This document shows, piece after piece, positions 7,417 to 16,406 of a DNA stretch of 42,257 bases. The DNA comes from Clostridiales bacterium (GTDB lineage: Bacteria > Bacillota > Clostridia > Saccharofermentanales > DTU023), in the NCBI GenBank assembly GCA_028724525.1, contig JAQYCV010000022.1, positions 1 to 42,257 on the forward strand. The letters are read 5' to 3'. Under the pieces are notes generated by a model, which made no database searches, was not told the DNA's origin, and worked only from the letters and a program-made list of their open reading frames with translations. Positions within the stretch are counted from its first letter, which is position 1; each line of letters starts with the position of its first letter. Position numbers and translations under genes: made by a program.

Positions 7417-9129
7417 ATGCCTAAGATTCAACTTGTTCAAACGCGTTGTCCTGGCGGTACCCGGGTTTTTATCCTTGTTTTAATCTTACTTAGCTTCTTG
7501 TGGGGGCTGGTTACACCCACTTGGGCCGCAGAGGCTGTAGATCCGTCTGGTCCGCCCAGCCGAACCTACGTTATTGGGACCAGTGGCCAGACTAAGCCCC
7601 TGGATTATTTCAATGGCCAAGGGGAATTAGACGGCTATGAGGCAGCGGTCATTGCGGAGATGGAGCGCCGGGCCCCCCACCTGCATTTTGAGTATGAAAT
7701 TACGGAGTTCGCCTCCCTCTTTGCCGGCTTGGATGCAGGAAAGTTTGACCTAGTTATGAATAATCTGGGTGAAAACGCAGACCGACGGTCGAAATTCTTA
7801 TTTTCCCGCTATCCCTACATTGTCACCCACAATGTCTTGATTACCCAAACGGCTGAGCCTGATGGCCTTAGCCTGGCCGATCTGGCGGGCAAATCTTTGG
7901 GCGTTGTGCCGGCTTCGCCCCAGTCCCTCTTCCTGGAAAAGTGGAACCAGGAAAATCCGGATTTGGCCGTTAAAATTGTCTACCAGGATTCTGACCCTTC
8001 TGGCCTCATTCAAGATGTTTACAACGGTCGCATCGATGCCACCATTTATGCGACGACCTATCTGAAGGATGTGGAGGAGACCTATGGTATCAAGCTCAAG
8101 GCCCACCCCATCGCGAACGAGGAGGCTATCCGGCCCCCGGGATCTTACTTTATTTATTCATGGAAAAATTTAGGCCTACGCAATGAAATGGATGCCCTCT
8201 TGGCCGAGATGCGGGCAGACGGAACCCTCAAGGCTATTTCTCTAAAATATACGGGCCAGGATGACAGCATCATGAGCCAGGAAATTATCGACAAGAATGA
8301 TGCCTGGGAAGCCCAGCTTTTCGGACCTGCGGCCAGCTCGCAAACTCCGGAGGCTAGGTCGGACTCTGATCTCCGTGCTGCCCTGGATCAAGCCCAGGGA
8401 AAGATTTTTGCCCCCTCCTTGATTGCCTATTTCCTGCCTCGGATCCTGGCCAAGCTACCCATCACCCTCCTCCTGACCCTGGTGGCCGCCTTCATAGGCC
8501 TGTCTCTGGGCCTGGTCTGGGCCTGGATCAAGCTGAAAAATATCCCCGTCCTCAAGCAGGTCACGGTCTTCCTGGTTTCCTATCTCCGGGGGACTCCCCA
8601 AATTGTCCAGCTCTTCTTGGCCTATTACGGCCTGCCCATCTTCCTGCGGAGCCTCAATTCCGCTTATGATGTCAAGGGCCTTCCAGCCCTGGTCTATGCC
8701 TTTATTGCCCTGGGACTCAACCAGGCCGCCTTCAACTCGGAGACCATCCGGGCGGCCATTCTATCTGTGCCAGCCAGCGAAATAGAGGCTGCCAAATCCC
8801 TAGGCCTCACCGAAGGCCAAACCCTCCGCCGCATTATCTTGCCCACCGCTTTGATTAATGCCGTGCCCAACTTGGGCAACTCGCTTATTTCCCTCTTGAA
8901 GGGGACCTCTCTGGCCTTTACGGTAACCGTGGTTGATATCATGGGCCAGGCCCGGATTATTGCGGGGGCCAATCTCCGTTTTTTTGAAGCCTATATCGCT
9001 GTATCTCTTATCTATTGGTTGCTTTGCCTGGGCATTGAAGGCCTGGTTTATCAGCTGGAGAAAAAACTTAATGTTGACCAGGCGCAGCCGCTTGAGGCCC
9101 AGGTGGCTGGGGAGGATCACTCATGTTAA
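7417..9129 (+). CDS. Fused amino-acid ABC transporter binding protein and permease
   Basis: A 570-residue fusion. Residues 1-40 are a signal peptide. Residues about 50-270 are a polar amino-acid binding domain (family 3; [18 protein letters not shown], then [19 protein letters not shown]). Residues about 335-550 are a HisM/GlnP-type permease with the EAA loop [20 protein letters not shown] that docks on the ATPase. Such fusions are common for glutamine, cystine and similar amino acids in Bacillota; the substrate cannot be fixed from sequence. It follows cbiA by 6 bp (AGAGAGG as ribosome binding site) and overlaps the ATPase gene by 7 bp, so these two form a complete importer. Confidence 0.85.
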   Translation: MPKIQLVQTRCPGGTRVFILVLILLSFLWGLVTPTWAAEAVDPSGPPSRTYVIGTSGQTKPLDYFNGQGELDGYEAAVIAEMERRAPHLHFEYEITEFASLFAGLDAGKFDLVMNNLGENADRRSKFLFSRYPYIVTHNVLITQTAEPDGLSLADLAGKSLGVVPASPQSLFLEKWNQENPDLAVKIVYQDSDPSGLIQDVYNGRIDATIYATTYLKDVEETYGIKLKAHPIANEEAIRPPGSYFIYSWKNLGLRNEMDALLAEMRADGTLKAISLKYTGQDDSIMSQEIIDKNDAWEAQLFGPAASSQTPEARSDSDLRAALDQAQGKIFAPSLIAYFLPRILAKLPITLLLTLVAAFIGLSLGLVWAWIKLKNIPVLKQVTVFLVSYLRGTPQIVQLFLAYYGLPIFLRSLNSAYDVKGLPALVYAFIALGLNQAAFNSETIRAAILSVPASEIEAAKSLGLTEGQTLRRIILPTALINAVPNLGNSLISLLKGTSLAFTVTVVDIMGQARIIAGANLRFFEAYIAVSLIYWLLCLGIEGLVYQLEKKLNVDQAQPLEAQVAGEDHSC

Positions 9130-9866
9130 AGCTTGAACATTGGTCTAAGGCCTTCGGCGCCAATTTGGTTCTGGACCAGATTAATCTCCAGGCAGAAAAG
9201 GGTGAAGTGCTTACGGTGATTGGGCCCAGCGGGTCCGGCAAGTCTACTCTCCTCCGCACGATTAATTTTCTGGAGCCAGCAGACCAGGGCCGCATCAGCC
9301 TGGGAGACCTTCATGTAGACGTAGCCCAGCTGAGCCAGGCAGACATCCTCGCCATCCGCCGCAAGACCGCTATGGTATTTCAAAACTACGCCCTCTTTTC
9401 CCGTAAGACGGCCCTAGAGAATGTCATGGAGCATCTTGTAACTGTTAAAAAACTAGATAAAAAGATTGCCCGGGAAATCGCGACTGCCCAGCTGGACCGG
9501 GTAGGTATGGCCGACCGACTCCATTACTATCCCCGCCAGCTCTCTGGGGGCCAGCAACAACGGGTTGGAATCGCCCGGGCTTTAGCGGTAGAGCCTGAGG
9601 TCATCCTCTTAGATGAACCCAGCTCTTCCTTGGACCCAGAGCGGACCACAGAGATCCTGGACCTCATCCGGACCCTGGCCCACGGCCACATGACCATGGT
9701 CCTGGTGACCCATGAAATGGGCTTTGCCAAGGAGGTTTCGGACCAGGTCATCTTCTTAGACCAGGGGAAAATTCTCGAGCAAGGTCCCCCGGAGGTCGTC
9801 TTTGACCATCCCAAAACCCAACGGATGGTGGACTTTCTGGCGGGCTACAAAAGCCGCCAGATCTAG
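9123..9866 (+). CDS. Polar amino-acid ABC transporter ATP-binding protein (GlnQ-type)
   Basis: A 247-residue ABC ATPase. Walker [10 protein letters not shown], the Q-loop in VFQNYALF, signature [15 protein letters not shown], Walker [15 protein letters not shown] and the switch His in VTHEMGFA are all intact. The closest pattern is the GlnQ/HisP/TcyC group. It overlaps the fused binding-protein/permease gene by 7 bp and completes that importer on the cytoplasmic face. It converges on the CobD-CbiP fusion gene with only 44 bp between stop codons and no obvious T-rich terminator there. Confidence 0.9.
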   Translation: MLKLEHWSKAFGANLVLDQINLQAEKGEVLTVIGPSGSGKSTLLRTINFLEPADQGRISLGDLHVDVAQLSQADILAIRRKTAMVFQNYALFSRKTALENVMEHLVTVKKLDKKIAREIATAQLDRVGMADRLHYYPRQLSGGQQQRVGIARALAVEPEVILLDEPSSSLDPERTTEILDLIRTLAHGHMTMVLVTHEMGFAKEVSDQVIFLDQGKILEQGPPEVVFDHPKTQRMVDFLAGYKSRQI

Positions 9867-9910
9867 ACTGCAAGCCAGCATAGGTTACAAGCCAGCTTTA
9901 GCCTTTGCCA

Positions 9911-12040
9911 CTAAAGCTTGTGGCCGTTAACAATCTCCATGAGGGCGGCCCAGTCTAGGTGCTGGCGGAGATTGTCTGCCAGGCGGTCGTAAGAGGCTTC
10001 GCGCTGGGTCCTGCTGTAATGGCCTTCCTGGTCGGACAGAGAATCTTCTGCATCCAGTTGTAAGTCTGGCAGGTAGGGGAGAGTGCCTAAGATAGGTAGG
10101 CCCGTGAGCTCTTTAAAGTCCACCAGGCCGGGTTTTAAGATGGCGGGGTCTCCCCGGAACTTATTGATGACCAGGGCCTTGATATGGTCTCCGCCTTGGT
10201 CTTGACACAAGGCCAGGGTCCCATAGAGGGAGGCAAAGACCCCACCTCGATCGATATCTCCCACCAAGATACAGGGGAGGTCTAAGCGGTCCGCTAGGCC
10301 TAGATTAACAAAGTCATCCTGGCGGAGGTTGATCTCCGCCGGACTGCCTGCCCCCTCTACTACGATGATATCGGCCTCCGCCGCCAATTTCTGGTAGGCC
10401 GCTTGCACAGTCGGCCAAAGCTGATTCCTGACCTGGTAGTAATCCTTGGCGGCTAAGCTTTGCCAGTATTGACCTAGGACATAGACATCGGAGCCTGTGT
10501 CCGATCGGGGGACTAGGAGGACGGGGTTCATCTCAGGTTGGAGATCTGTGCGGCAGGCCTCGGCCATGAGGGCCTGGGCGGTGGCCAGCCGGCCACCCTT
10601 GGGCAGGCTATAGTATTCCCTGGACATGTTTTGGGACTTGAAGGGCCTGACCCGGTAGCCCTCCTGGGTCAGGAGCCGGCAGAGACCTGTGGCCAGGGCG
10701 GACTTGCCTACGGAAGAGGCCGTGCCTAGGACCATGATCGCCTTAGCGGGTTCAGGGTGGGCTGGGGTCTGGGTCTTTCGCGCTGTCTGCCTGGCTTGCC
10801 TCGCCTCTGAGTGCCCTATGTCTTGGCCTTGCTGGAGCAGAGTCGTGGATATGGTCTGTCCCCCGCCTAGGGACTTTAAAGCGGCAATCAAGGTGTCATT
10901 TTCCGCCGGGCTTTTCACAGCCACTCGCCAGAAGCCGGGGCCTAGACCCCGGTAATTGGCGCAGTTGCGGATGAGGATAGGGGGCTTGGACTGGGTCAAG
11001 AGGTCCAACTGCAGAGTGGGGTAGTCCCAGGCGAAAAAAAGAAAGTTAGCTTGGCTGGGATAAACTTTGGCTCCGGCTTGGGTCAAGGCTCGGCTTAAGC
11101 GCTGGCGTTCCCCCGCCAGTTGCTGCCGCCAGGCTTGGATGTCTTCTTCTGGCGTAGCCAGGGCCGCTAGTCCCACGGCTTGGGCGGGGCCTGAGACCTG
11201 CCAGGGTGGTGTGGCGGCCCGGACCTGGTCAGCTAGGTTAGAACTACCCAATTCTAGCCAGCCTAAACGAAGGCCAGGTATGGCAAAGAGCTTGGTTAAA
11301 GATTTAATGATGATCTCTTGCTCTGAGAGCCCCGTCTTAAGGGAGTAGACAGGCTGGTCTGCGGGATCTAGAAAATCTAAGAAACACTCATCCATGACCA
11401 GATAAATTCCCCGGTTGCGGCAGGCCTGGCGGATCTGGGTCAGGAGGCTGGGGTCTATGGTCAGCCCCGTGGGATTATTGGGTTGGCAGAGGATGCAGAC
11501 CTGGATGGTCTCGTCCAGGCTATCCAAGATGCCAGGGCCTACTTGAAAGTCCCAGTCTGGGGCGAGGGGATAGCTTTGGAGGACAAAACCTGCCTGGCTA
11601 AAAGCCTGGGCATATTCTGAAAAGGTCGGAGCGGTGAGGAGGACCTGGGCCTTTCGGGAGGCCTGCCTTTCCTTTGAACCGAAGAGCCTAGCGAAGACTC
11701 CGGCCAGGCGGAAGATCAAATCTGCGCCCCCGCTGCCGGGGACAATTTGCCAGGCCTCCAGTTGCCGCCTCTGGGCCAAGGCCTCTAGCAAGGGCCGGGC
11801 ATGGGGGTCTGGGTATTGCTGAATATGGCCAGAGGCAGTCTTTAAAGCCTCTTGCATAGCTGGTGTAAAGCCGTAGGGATTAATATTGGCTGAAAAATCT
11901 AAAATGTCCTCAGGGTCGAGGTCCAAGATTGTGGCGACTTGAGCCCGGTCAGCTCCATGGGCCATCTGGGCTAAAAGCCCTGTGCTTTCTATTTTTGCTC
12001 CTTCACAGGGCACACCTGCCTGCCTGTCTTGCTTATCCAT
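9911..12040 (-). CDS. CobD-CbiP fusion: threonine-phosphate decarboxylase joined to glutaminase-less cobyric acid synthase
   Basis: A 709-residue fusion. Residues 1 to about 395 are a fold-type I PLP enzyme of the CobD group (DPEDILDFSANINP; PLP lysine K250 in KSLTKLFAIPGLRLGW), which makes aminopropanol phosphate from threonine phosphate. Residues about 396-432 are a polar linker. Residues 433 to about 668 are the CbiP/CobQ ATP-binding domain (P-loop GTASSVGKS at 439-447, FKSQNMS, EGAGSPAEINL, VGDIDRGGVFASL). CbiP proteins normally continue with a glutaminase domain of about 200 residues. Here the sequence runs from EDSLSDQ straight to REASYDRLADNLRQHL, which resembles the extreme C-terminus of CobQ, so the glutaminase domain has been excised in frame. 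The ribosome binding site is GAGGAGG. The TATAAT for this gene is at 12061-12066. Confidence 0.85.
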   Translation of the reverse strand: MDKQDRQAGVPCEGAKIESTGLLAQMAHGADRAQVATILDLDPEDILDFSANINPYGFTPAMQEALKTASGHIQQYPDPHARPLLEALAQRRQLEAWQIVPGSGGADLIFRLAGVFARLFGSKERQASRKAQVLLTAPTFSEYAQAFSQAGFVLQSYPLAPDWDFQVGPGILDSLDETIQVCILCQPNNPTGLTIDPSLLTQIRQACRNRGIYLVMDECFLDFLDPADQPVYSLKTGLSEQEIIIKSLTKLFAIPGLRLGWLELGSSNLADQVRAATPPWQVSGPAQAVGLAALATPEEDIQAWRQQLAGERQRLSRALTQAGAKVYPSQANFLFFAWDYPTLQLDLLTQSKPPILIRNCANYRGLGPGFWRVAVKSPAENDTLIAALKSLGGGQTISTTLLQQGQDIGHSEARQARQTARKTQTPAHPEPAKAIMVLGTASSVGKSALATGLCRLLTQEGYRVRPFKSQNMSREYYSLPKGGRLATAQALMAEACRTDLQPEMNPVLLVPRSDTGSDVYVLGQYWQSLAAKDYYQVRNQLWPTVQAAYQKLAAEADIIVVEGAGSPAEINLRQDDFVNLGLADRLDLPCILVGDIDRGGVFASLYGTLALCQDQGGDHIKALVINKFRGDPAILKPGLVDFKELTGLPILGTLPYLPDLQLDAEDSLSDQEGHYSRTQREASYDRLADNLRQHLDWAALMEIVNGHKL

Positions 12041-12060
12041 AGCCGCCTCCTCTTTTCTTG

Positions 12061-12066
12061 ATTATA
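12061..12066 (-). promoter_or_regulatory. -10 element for the CobD-CbiP fusion gene
   Basis: Read on the minus strand this is a perfect TATAAT, 20 bp upstream of the start codon. The best -35 candidate 17 bp further upstream is poor, so the promoter call is moderate. No cobalamin riboswitch is recognisable in the 154-bp divergent region. Confidence 0.4.
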
Positions 12067-12194
12067 GCCTGTCAGGCGGGAAAACAGGATCCGAGAACTT
12101 CACTTAAGTTAGGGTCTAGCAAGACAGGATCTTTGCCGCTAAGATAGATCACGAGGCCAGGCAATATCTGGCCATCCTGCCGGGAGGCCAATAC

Positions 12195-13067
12195 ATGAAA
12201 AAAACCGAGACCCTTTCTAACCTACTACTCCTCTTGACTGCCCTGATTTGGGGCCTTTCTTTTGTGGCCCAGACCGTGGGAATCCAGCATATCGGGACCG
12301 GGTCCTATAATCTTCTCCGCTATCTTTTGGCTTGTGCCAGCCTCTCCCTCTATTTTCTTTTCTCTAAGGCCCGCCTGACCAAGGCTTATCTCAAACCCTC
12401 CCTCCTGATCGGGACGGTCCTCTTTTTTGCGACCTGCGCTCAGCTGTTTGGGATTCAGTCTTCCACTGCGGGCAAGTCGGGTTTCATTACCGGACTCTAC
12501 ATTGTCATGGTGCCCATCCTCGCTGTTCTCTTTGGTGCCAAGCTCCGCCTCTATAACTGGTTGGGAGTCATCTTGGCAGTCGTTGGACTCTACCTCCTGA
12601 GTATCGGGGGAGAGGCGGGCTTTGGTCTGCCCGAGGTCTACCTCCTGATTGGAGCTTTTGGTTTTGCCCTCCATATCATTTTGGTTGACCGCCTGGCGGC
12701 TGATTTGGATCCGGTCCTGATCAGCTGGGGACAGTTTGCAGTTGCGGCGGTCTGGACCATCCCTCAGGTCTTGTTATTTGAAGACCTCAGCTGGCCCCAA
12801 ATCCAGGCCGCCCTGCCCAGCCTCCTCTATGCGGGTGTCTTGGCCTCCGCTTTAGGCTTCACCCTGCAGGTCCTGGGCCAAAAACACAGCCCACCCGTCT
12901 TGGTTTCCTTAATTTTAGGTATGGAGTCTGTTTTTGCGGCCCTCGGCGGCGCCTTGATCCTGAAGGAGACCATGCAGCCCCTGGAGCTCCTGGGCTGTGC
13001 CCTGATGTTAACGGCCGTTGTCTTTGTTCAACTAATGGAGGCCAGAGAGGCTAAAAGGCGCGCCTGA
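12195..13067 (+). CDS. EamA/DMT-family transporter
   Basis: A 290-residue protein with about ten membrane spans arranged as two EamA repeats. The first begins LLLLTALIWGLSFVAQTVG, with the WG-FV motif typical of the family; the second contains LLYAGVLASALGFTLQVLGQ. Members export or exchange amino acids, metabolites or nucleotide sugars; no substrate can be assigned. The start is supported by GGGAGG at 12182-12187. It stands alone between the divergent CobD-CbiP gene and the CapA-type gene. Confidence 0.85.
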   Translation: MKKTETLSNLLLLLTALIWGLSFVAQTVGIQHIGTGSYNLLRYLLACASLSLYFLFSKARLTKAYLKPSLLIGTVLFFATCAQLFGIQSSTAGKSGFITGLYIVMVPILAVLFGAKLRLYNWLGVILAVVGLYLLSIGGEAGFGLPEVYLLIGAFGFALHIILVDRLAADLDPVLISWGQFAVAAVWTIPQVLLFEDLSWPQIQAALPSLLYAGVLASALGFTLQVLGQKHSPPVLVSLILGMESVFAALGGALILKETMQPLELLGCALMLTAVVFVQLMEAREAKRRA

Positions 13068-13172
13068 CCCAGGCTAAACCAGGCGTTTAACTCCTCCCAC
13101 TGGAGCTTATATTTCAAAAAGAATACAAACTGATTAAAGCTTGCTATCAAGGGCTTTTGCCCTGATTCCCCA

Positions 13173-13181
13173 TGCTATGCT
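13173..13181 (+). promoter_or_regulatory. Extended -10 element upstream of the CapA-type gene
   Basis: TGCTATGCT gives an extended -10 (TG-n-TATGCT) 36 bp upstream of the start codon. A short GGGC-tttt-GCCC hairpin lies just upstream (13151-13162). There is no well-spaced -35 hexamer. Confidence 0.35.
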
Positions 13182-13216
13182 AACTCCGTATAGATAGCTT
13201 TCATGGGGGTGAGGAT

Positions 13217-14617
13217 ATGGATCGGCGGACGAGACTAGACCTAGCTAAGTCTTCGCCCCGCCGCCTGCCGCGCGGCCGTCGCCAGGCCAGGTATCAGGGG
13301 GTTATGCTGACCATGGTCTTAAGCCTCCTGGCCCTCACTTTTCTGGCCCTCCGCCTCCTCCCCCAAAGTCCCTTCAATCCTGATGGCCAACCTGTGATCA
13401 CTTCCATTAAGCCTGAGGACTATCCCCCGGCCTGGCTACAAGTGCAAACTCTACCTGCTTCTGACCCGGAACTAGGGGATGCAGAGATTGAGTTAGTTTT
13501 CACAGGGGACCTCTTGCTCCATGAACCCATCCTCAACCAGGCTATAGGCCCAGATGGCATAGCTGATTTTTCCTGGCTCTTTAAGCATACCCAAGATATT
13601 TTACAGGAGGCCGACCTGGCTTTTGGTAATATGGAGGGGACTTTGACCGATGGGCCCTACTCCGGCTATCCGACTTTTTCAGCCCCCAAAGCTTTTGCCA
13701 AAAATCTCAAGGACGCGGGCTTTGACTATCTCACTACGGTGAATAACCATGCCATGGATGCTGGTATTACCGGCCTCAAGTCTACGGTAGAGGCCTTGCG
13801 GGCCCAGGGCCTGGACTGTGTGGGAACCCGGAGTTCTCTGGAGGATCCAGAATTTTTGCTCCTAGATTGCCAGGGAATCAAACTGGCTTTTGCCTCTTTT
13901 TCCTATGAAACACCCCGGGTCAATGGCCTCCGTAGCCTCAATGGGGCCCCCATCCCCTCAGACCAAGAGGGCTTGGCCGACACTTTTAGTGTGGCGGCTG
14001 GACCCCTGGAGAATCTGGAGCCAGATGCCCAAAGGCTCAGAGACCGGGTTCAAGTCATGCGGGAGGCCAATCCTGATCTCATCATTTTCTTCATGCACTG
14101 GGGCCAGGAATACCACAAGCAGGCCGACCAATGGCAAAACTACTATGCTAAGGTCTTAGCAGATGCGGGGGTAGACCTAGTTATTGGTAGCCATCCCCAT
14201 GTGGTCCAACCCCTGGTCTCCTTGCCCGCCAATAATGCGGCCGGCCAGATGATCTGCTACTATTCCCTGGGAAACTTTGTCTCTAGCCAGCAGCCTGATA
14301 CGGGCAACTCCGAGGGCCGGGCCGAAGAAGGCGCCATGGCCCGGATTTTAGTCAGCAAAACTGCTGGCCGGACCCAAATTAAGCTGGCTGACTATATTCC
14401 TCTTTACATGTATAAGACCTATCCGGGTTACCCCCTGGCCAACTGCACCTACGGCTGGGCTCTGCCGGTCGACCGGGCCTTACAAGATCCCAAGAAGTAT
14501 GAAGCGGAGGCCCTAATTCCCCGCCTGGAACAGGCCCTCCAATCCAGTCAGGCGGTTATGGGCGAGAGGATTCTCTTGCCTTCCTGGGACCGGGCTGCTA
14601 TCCATTCAGCTCCCTAG
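13217..14617 (+). CDS. CapA-family (PGA_cap) metallophosphoesterase-like membrane protein
   Basis: A 466-residue protein with a basic N-terminus, one membrane anchor (about 29-48) and an extracytoplasmic PGA_cap domain. Metal-binding phosphoesterase motifs are intact: GDLLLH (97-102), GNMEGTL, NNHAMDAG, HWGQEY and GSHPHVV. CapA of Bacillus takes part in poly-gamma-glutamate capsule synthesis, but most CapA-like proteins in Clostridia stand alone as here and their substrates are unknown. No capB or capC genes are adjacent. The ribosome binding site is GGTGAGG. It is followed 44 bp later by the anchored nuclease gene, and both products would act outside the membrane. Confidence 0.85.
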   Translation: MDRRTRLDLAKSSPRRLPRGRRQARYQGVMLTMVLSLLALTFLALRLLPQSPFNPDGQPVITSIKPEDYPPAWLQVQTLPASDPELGDAEIELVFTGDLLLHEPILNQAIGPDGIADFSWLFKHTQDILQEADLAFGNMEGTLTDGPYSGYPTFSAPKAFAKNLKDAGFDYLTTVNNHAMDAGITGLKSTVEALRAQGLDCVGTRSSLEDPEFLLLDCQGIKLAFASFSYETPRVNGLRSLNGAPIPSDQEGLADTFSVAAGPLENLEPDAQRLRDRVQVMREANPDLIIFFMHWGQEYHKQADQWQNYYAKVLADAGVDLVIGSHPHVVQPLVSLPANNAAGQMICYYSLGNFVSSQQPDTGNSEGRAEEGAMARILVSKTAGRTQIKLADYIPLYMYKTYPGYPLANCTYGWALPVDRALQDPKKYEAEALIPRLEQALQSSQAVMGERILLPSWDRAAIHSAP

Positions 14618-14661
14618 GGGCCAGCCGTCACTTTCCTTCTTTTTCCCTATCTACTAGAATA

Positions 14662-15267
14662 ATGACCATGAAAAAGCCTGATTTTAAATTACCTATGCGG
14701 CAACTTAACGCCAATCCTGCAAGTAGTGGCCAGACCCTGCCCAAGTCTCGTTTCGGCGGGGGCTTGGCTGTGTTTTTGTTGGTCATTGTCCTGGCCTTCC
14801 GCTTGCTGGGCCAGGATCAAAGTCCCCTGCGACAACCTCGCGATGCCAGCCTGACGGAAGTTACGATTGAACGGGTGGTAGACGGGGATACCCTCATTGT
14901 GGATATGTATGGTAGCCGGGAAAGAGTCCGCCTTATTGGCATAGATGCGCCCGAATCGGTGAGCGATAATCCCGACCGTATTACTGAGGCGGGCCTGGCT
15001 TCTGCAGACTATCTCAAGAAATTCTTGGCCGACTACCAGGGCCTGGTCTATTTGGAATATGACCAAGAGCCCAGGGACCAATATGACCGCCTCTTGGCCT
15101 ATGTCTGGCTGGGCAATACCCTCTTGAATGAGAAAATTTGCCGGGATGGCTATGCGGAAGCCAGGTCTTACCCGCCCAACACCCGCTACGATAAATATTT
15201 ACAAGAGGCCATGGAGTTTGCCCAGCAGGACGAACGGGGGATCTGGAGTCCGACTTTTCAAGATTAA
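14662..15267 (+). CDS. Membrane-anchored thermonuclease (staphylococcal nuclease homologue)
   Basis: A 201-residue protein with one N-terminal membrane segment (about 33-50) and a staphylococcal-nuclease domain (about 65-197). The active-site residues can be matched: Asp76 in VDGDT, Arg90 and Asp95-Glu98 in RLIGIDAPE, and Arg143 in YDRLLAYV. It should cleave DNA or RNA outside the cell with calcium. ATG at 14662 or 14668 could start it; neither has a clear Shine-Dalgarno sequence, and a TAGAAT hexamer sits at 14655-14660, only two bases before the first ATG. It converges with the MtaA-like gene. Confidence 0.85.
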   Translation: MTMKKPDFKLPMRQLNANPASSGQTLPKSRFGGGLAVFLLVIVLAFRLLGQDQSPLRQPRDASLTEVTIERVVDGDTLIVDMYGSRERVRLIGIDAPESVSDNPDRITEAGLASADYLKKFLADYQGLVYLEYDQEPRDQYDRLLAYVWLGNTLLNEKICRDGYAEARSYPPNTRYDKYLQEAMEFAQQDERGIWSPTFQD

Positions 15268-15341
15268 GTCCCAAGATTGAGAAGGGGCTATAGTTTGCGC
15301 CCTCCGACCTCAAAGTGGGCCCAGGCCGAAGTCTTTATGTG

Positions 15342-16406
15342 TCAGCTCCAGCTTTCTGGCTTAATGGGGAAGGCCCCAAACACGCGACCTGCCTGGAAAA
15401 ATGCCTCAATATTTGCCAAGGGGGTCCCTAGGGGAATTTCACAGCCTGCAGACAGAATGTAGCCCTGAGGATTGTCATAGGCTTTTTGTATGCAAGTCTT
15501 TACGGCTCTTGTAACCTCTGCGGGGGTCCCTTTTAGCAGAATATCCACGGGGGCTACATTGCCCATGAGGCCACACCGGTCACCTACTAAGGCCTTGGCC
15601 TCGGCCAGGTCCTCGCGGTTCCCTATATGCAAAATACCGCAGCCTGCGTCCGCTAGATCTTTCCATAGCAATCTAGATTCTCCGCACACATGCAGGCTTG
15701 GCTGGCAGCCCAGATATTTCTGGCAGCTGGCTATATTGGCCTGGAGATAGGGATAGACAAATTCCTGAAATTGCGGGTAGGAGATAAAACTCAGGGAGGC
15801 AGCAGGATCGCATAGGCCGGCCCGGAAGCCCAATTGGCCCAAGGCCTTAATGTAGTTTTCATTGTCCTGCGTGATAATTTGCAAAACCTGGTGGGCAACC
15901 TCTGGCTGGTCATGCATCCAGGACAAAAACCTTTGGCTGCCAACCAGGGCCAAGGCGACAGAAAAGGGGCCAGCCAAGTGGCCGGATACCTCTACCTGGT
16001 CGCCAATTTTCTCGCGCAGAATCTGCAGGGCCTCTAGGCAGAGCGGAAGTTTCCCTGATCGCCAGGGATCAATTTCTTCCAGCTGTTGAAGGTCATCTGC
16101 ACAAGAAAGGGCAGGCTGGACGACATAGCTTATCCCCTTGGTCGGATAGGCAATGTGTGACCCCATGGCCTCGGCCATGCCCCGGAGGCCGTTAGAAATG
16201 GAGACTGAGTCTTGACGGAAGCGCTTAAAGAGCCAAAGCTCTGCTTCAACCATGCCTTTTACGCTGCCATAGTAGTCAGGCAGAGAGACTCCGGCAACTG
16301 GGGCCAGGCTTGTCCCCATATCCAAAATAATGGGTAAGCGGTCTATAGGCTGGCCCTGCCGGAAGGCGGTCATCCGCTCCAGGGGTGTCATTTCTTCTCT
16401 TGCCAT
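15342..16406 (-). CDS. MtaA/UroD-family methyltransferase
   Basis: A 354-residue protein of the uroporphyrinogen decarboxylase superfamily, MtaA/CmuA branch. These zinc enzymes move methyl groups between corrinoid proteins and thiols. The zinc ligands are visible as His239-x-Cys241 (LHVCG) and Cys322 (SAGCEIPLGTP), which distinguishes it from true uroporphyrinogen decarboxylase. The N-terminal MTPLERMTAFRQGQPIDRLP is typical of the branch. It overlaps the upstream YnjD-like ATPase gene by 19 bp, so it is part of the transporter operon. No corrinoid protein or substrate-specific methyltransferase partner is in the window. The methyl acceptor is unknown. The start has GGAG at a good distance. 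Confidence 0.85.
   Translation of the reverse strand: MAREEMTPLERMTAFRQGQPIDRLPIILDMGTSLAPVAGVSLPDYYGSVKGMVEAELWLFKRFRQDSVSISNGLRGMAEAMGSHIAYPTKGISYVVQPALSCADDLQQLEEIDPWRSGKLPLCLEALQILREKIGDQVEVSGHLAGPFSVALALVGSQRFLSWMHDQPEVAHQVLQIITQDNENYIKALGQLGFRAGLCDPAASLSFISYPQFQEFVYPYLQANIASCQKYLGCQPSLHVCGESRLLWKDLADAGCGILHIGNREDLAEAKALVGDRCGLMGNVAPVDILLKGTPAEVTRAVKTCIQKAYDNPQGYILSAGCEIPLGTPLANIEAFFQAGRVFGAFPIKPESWS

Noticed and set aside
12041-12194. Cobalamin riboswitch before the CobD-CbiP gene
   Set aside because: The leader is too short (about 20 bp after the -10) and no B12-box sequence is visible.
12225-12674. 149-codon frame antisense to the EamA gene
   Set aside because: It is a shadow frame of a clear membrane protein gene, rich in charged residues because it opposes hydrophobic codons.
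14718-14729. TGCAAGTAGTGG inside the thermonuclease gene, equal to part of the repeat unit
   Set aside because: Only 12 bp match and the surroundings are ordinary coding sequence, so coincidence is likely.
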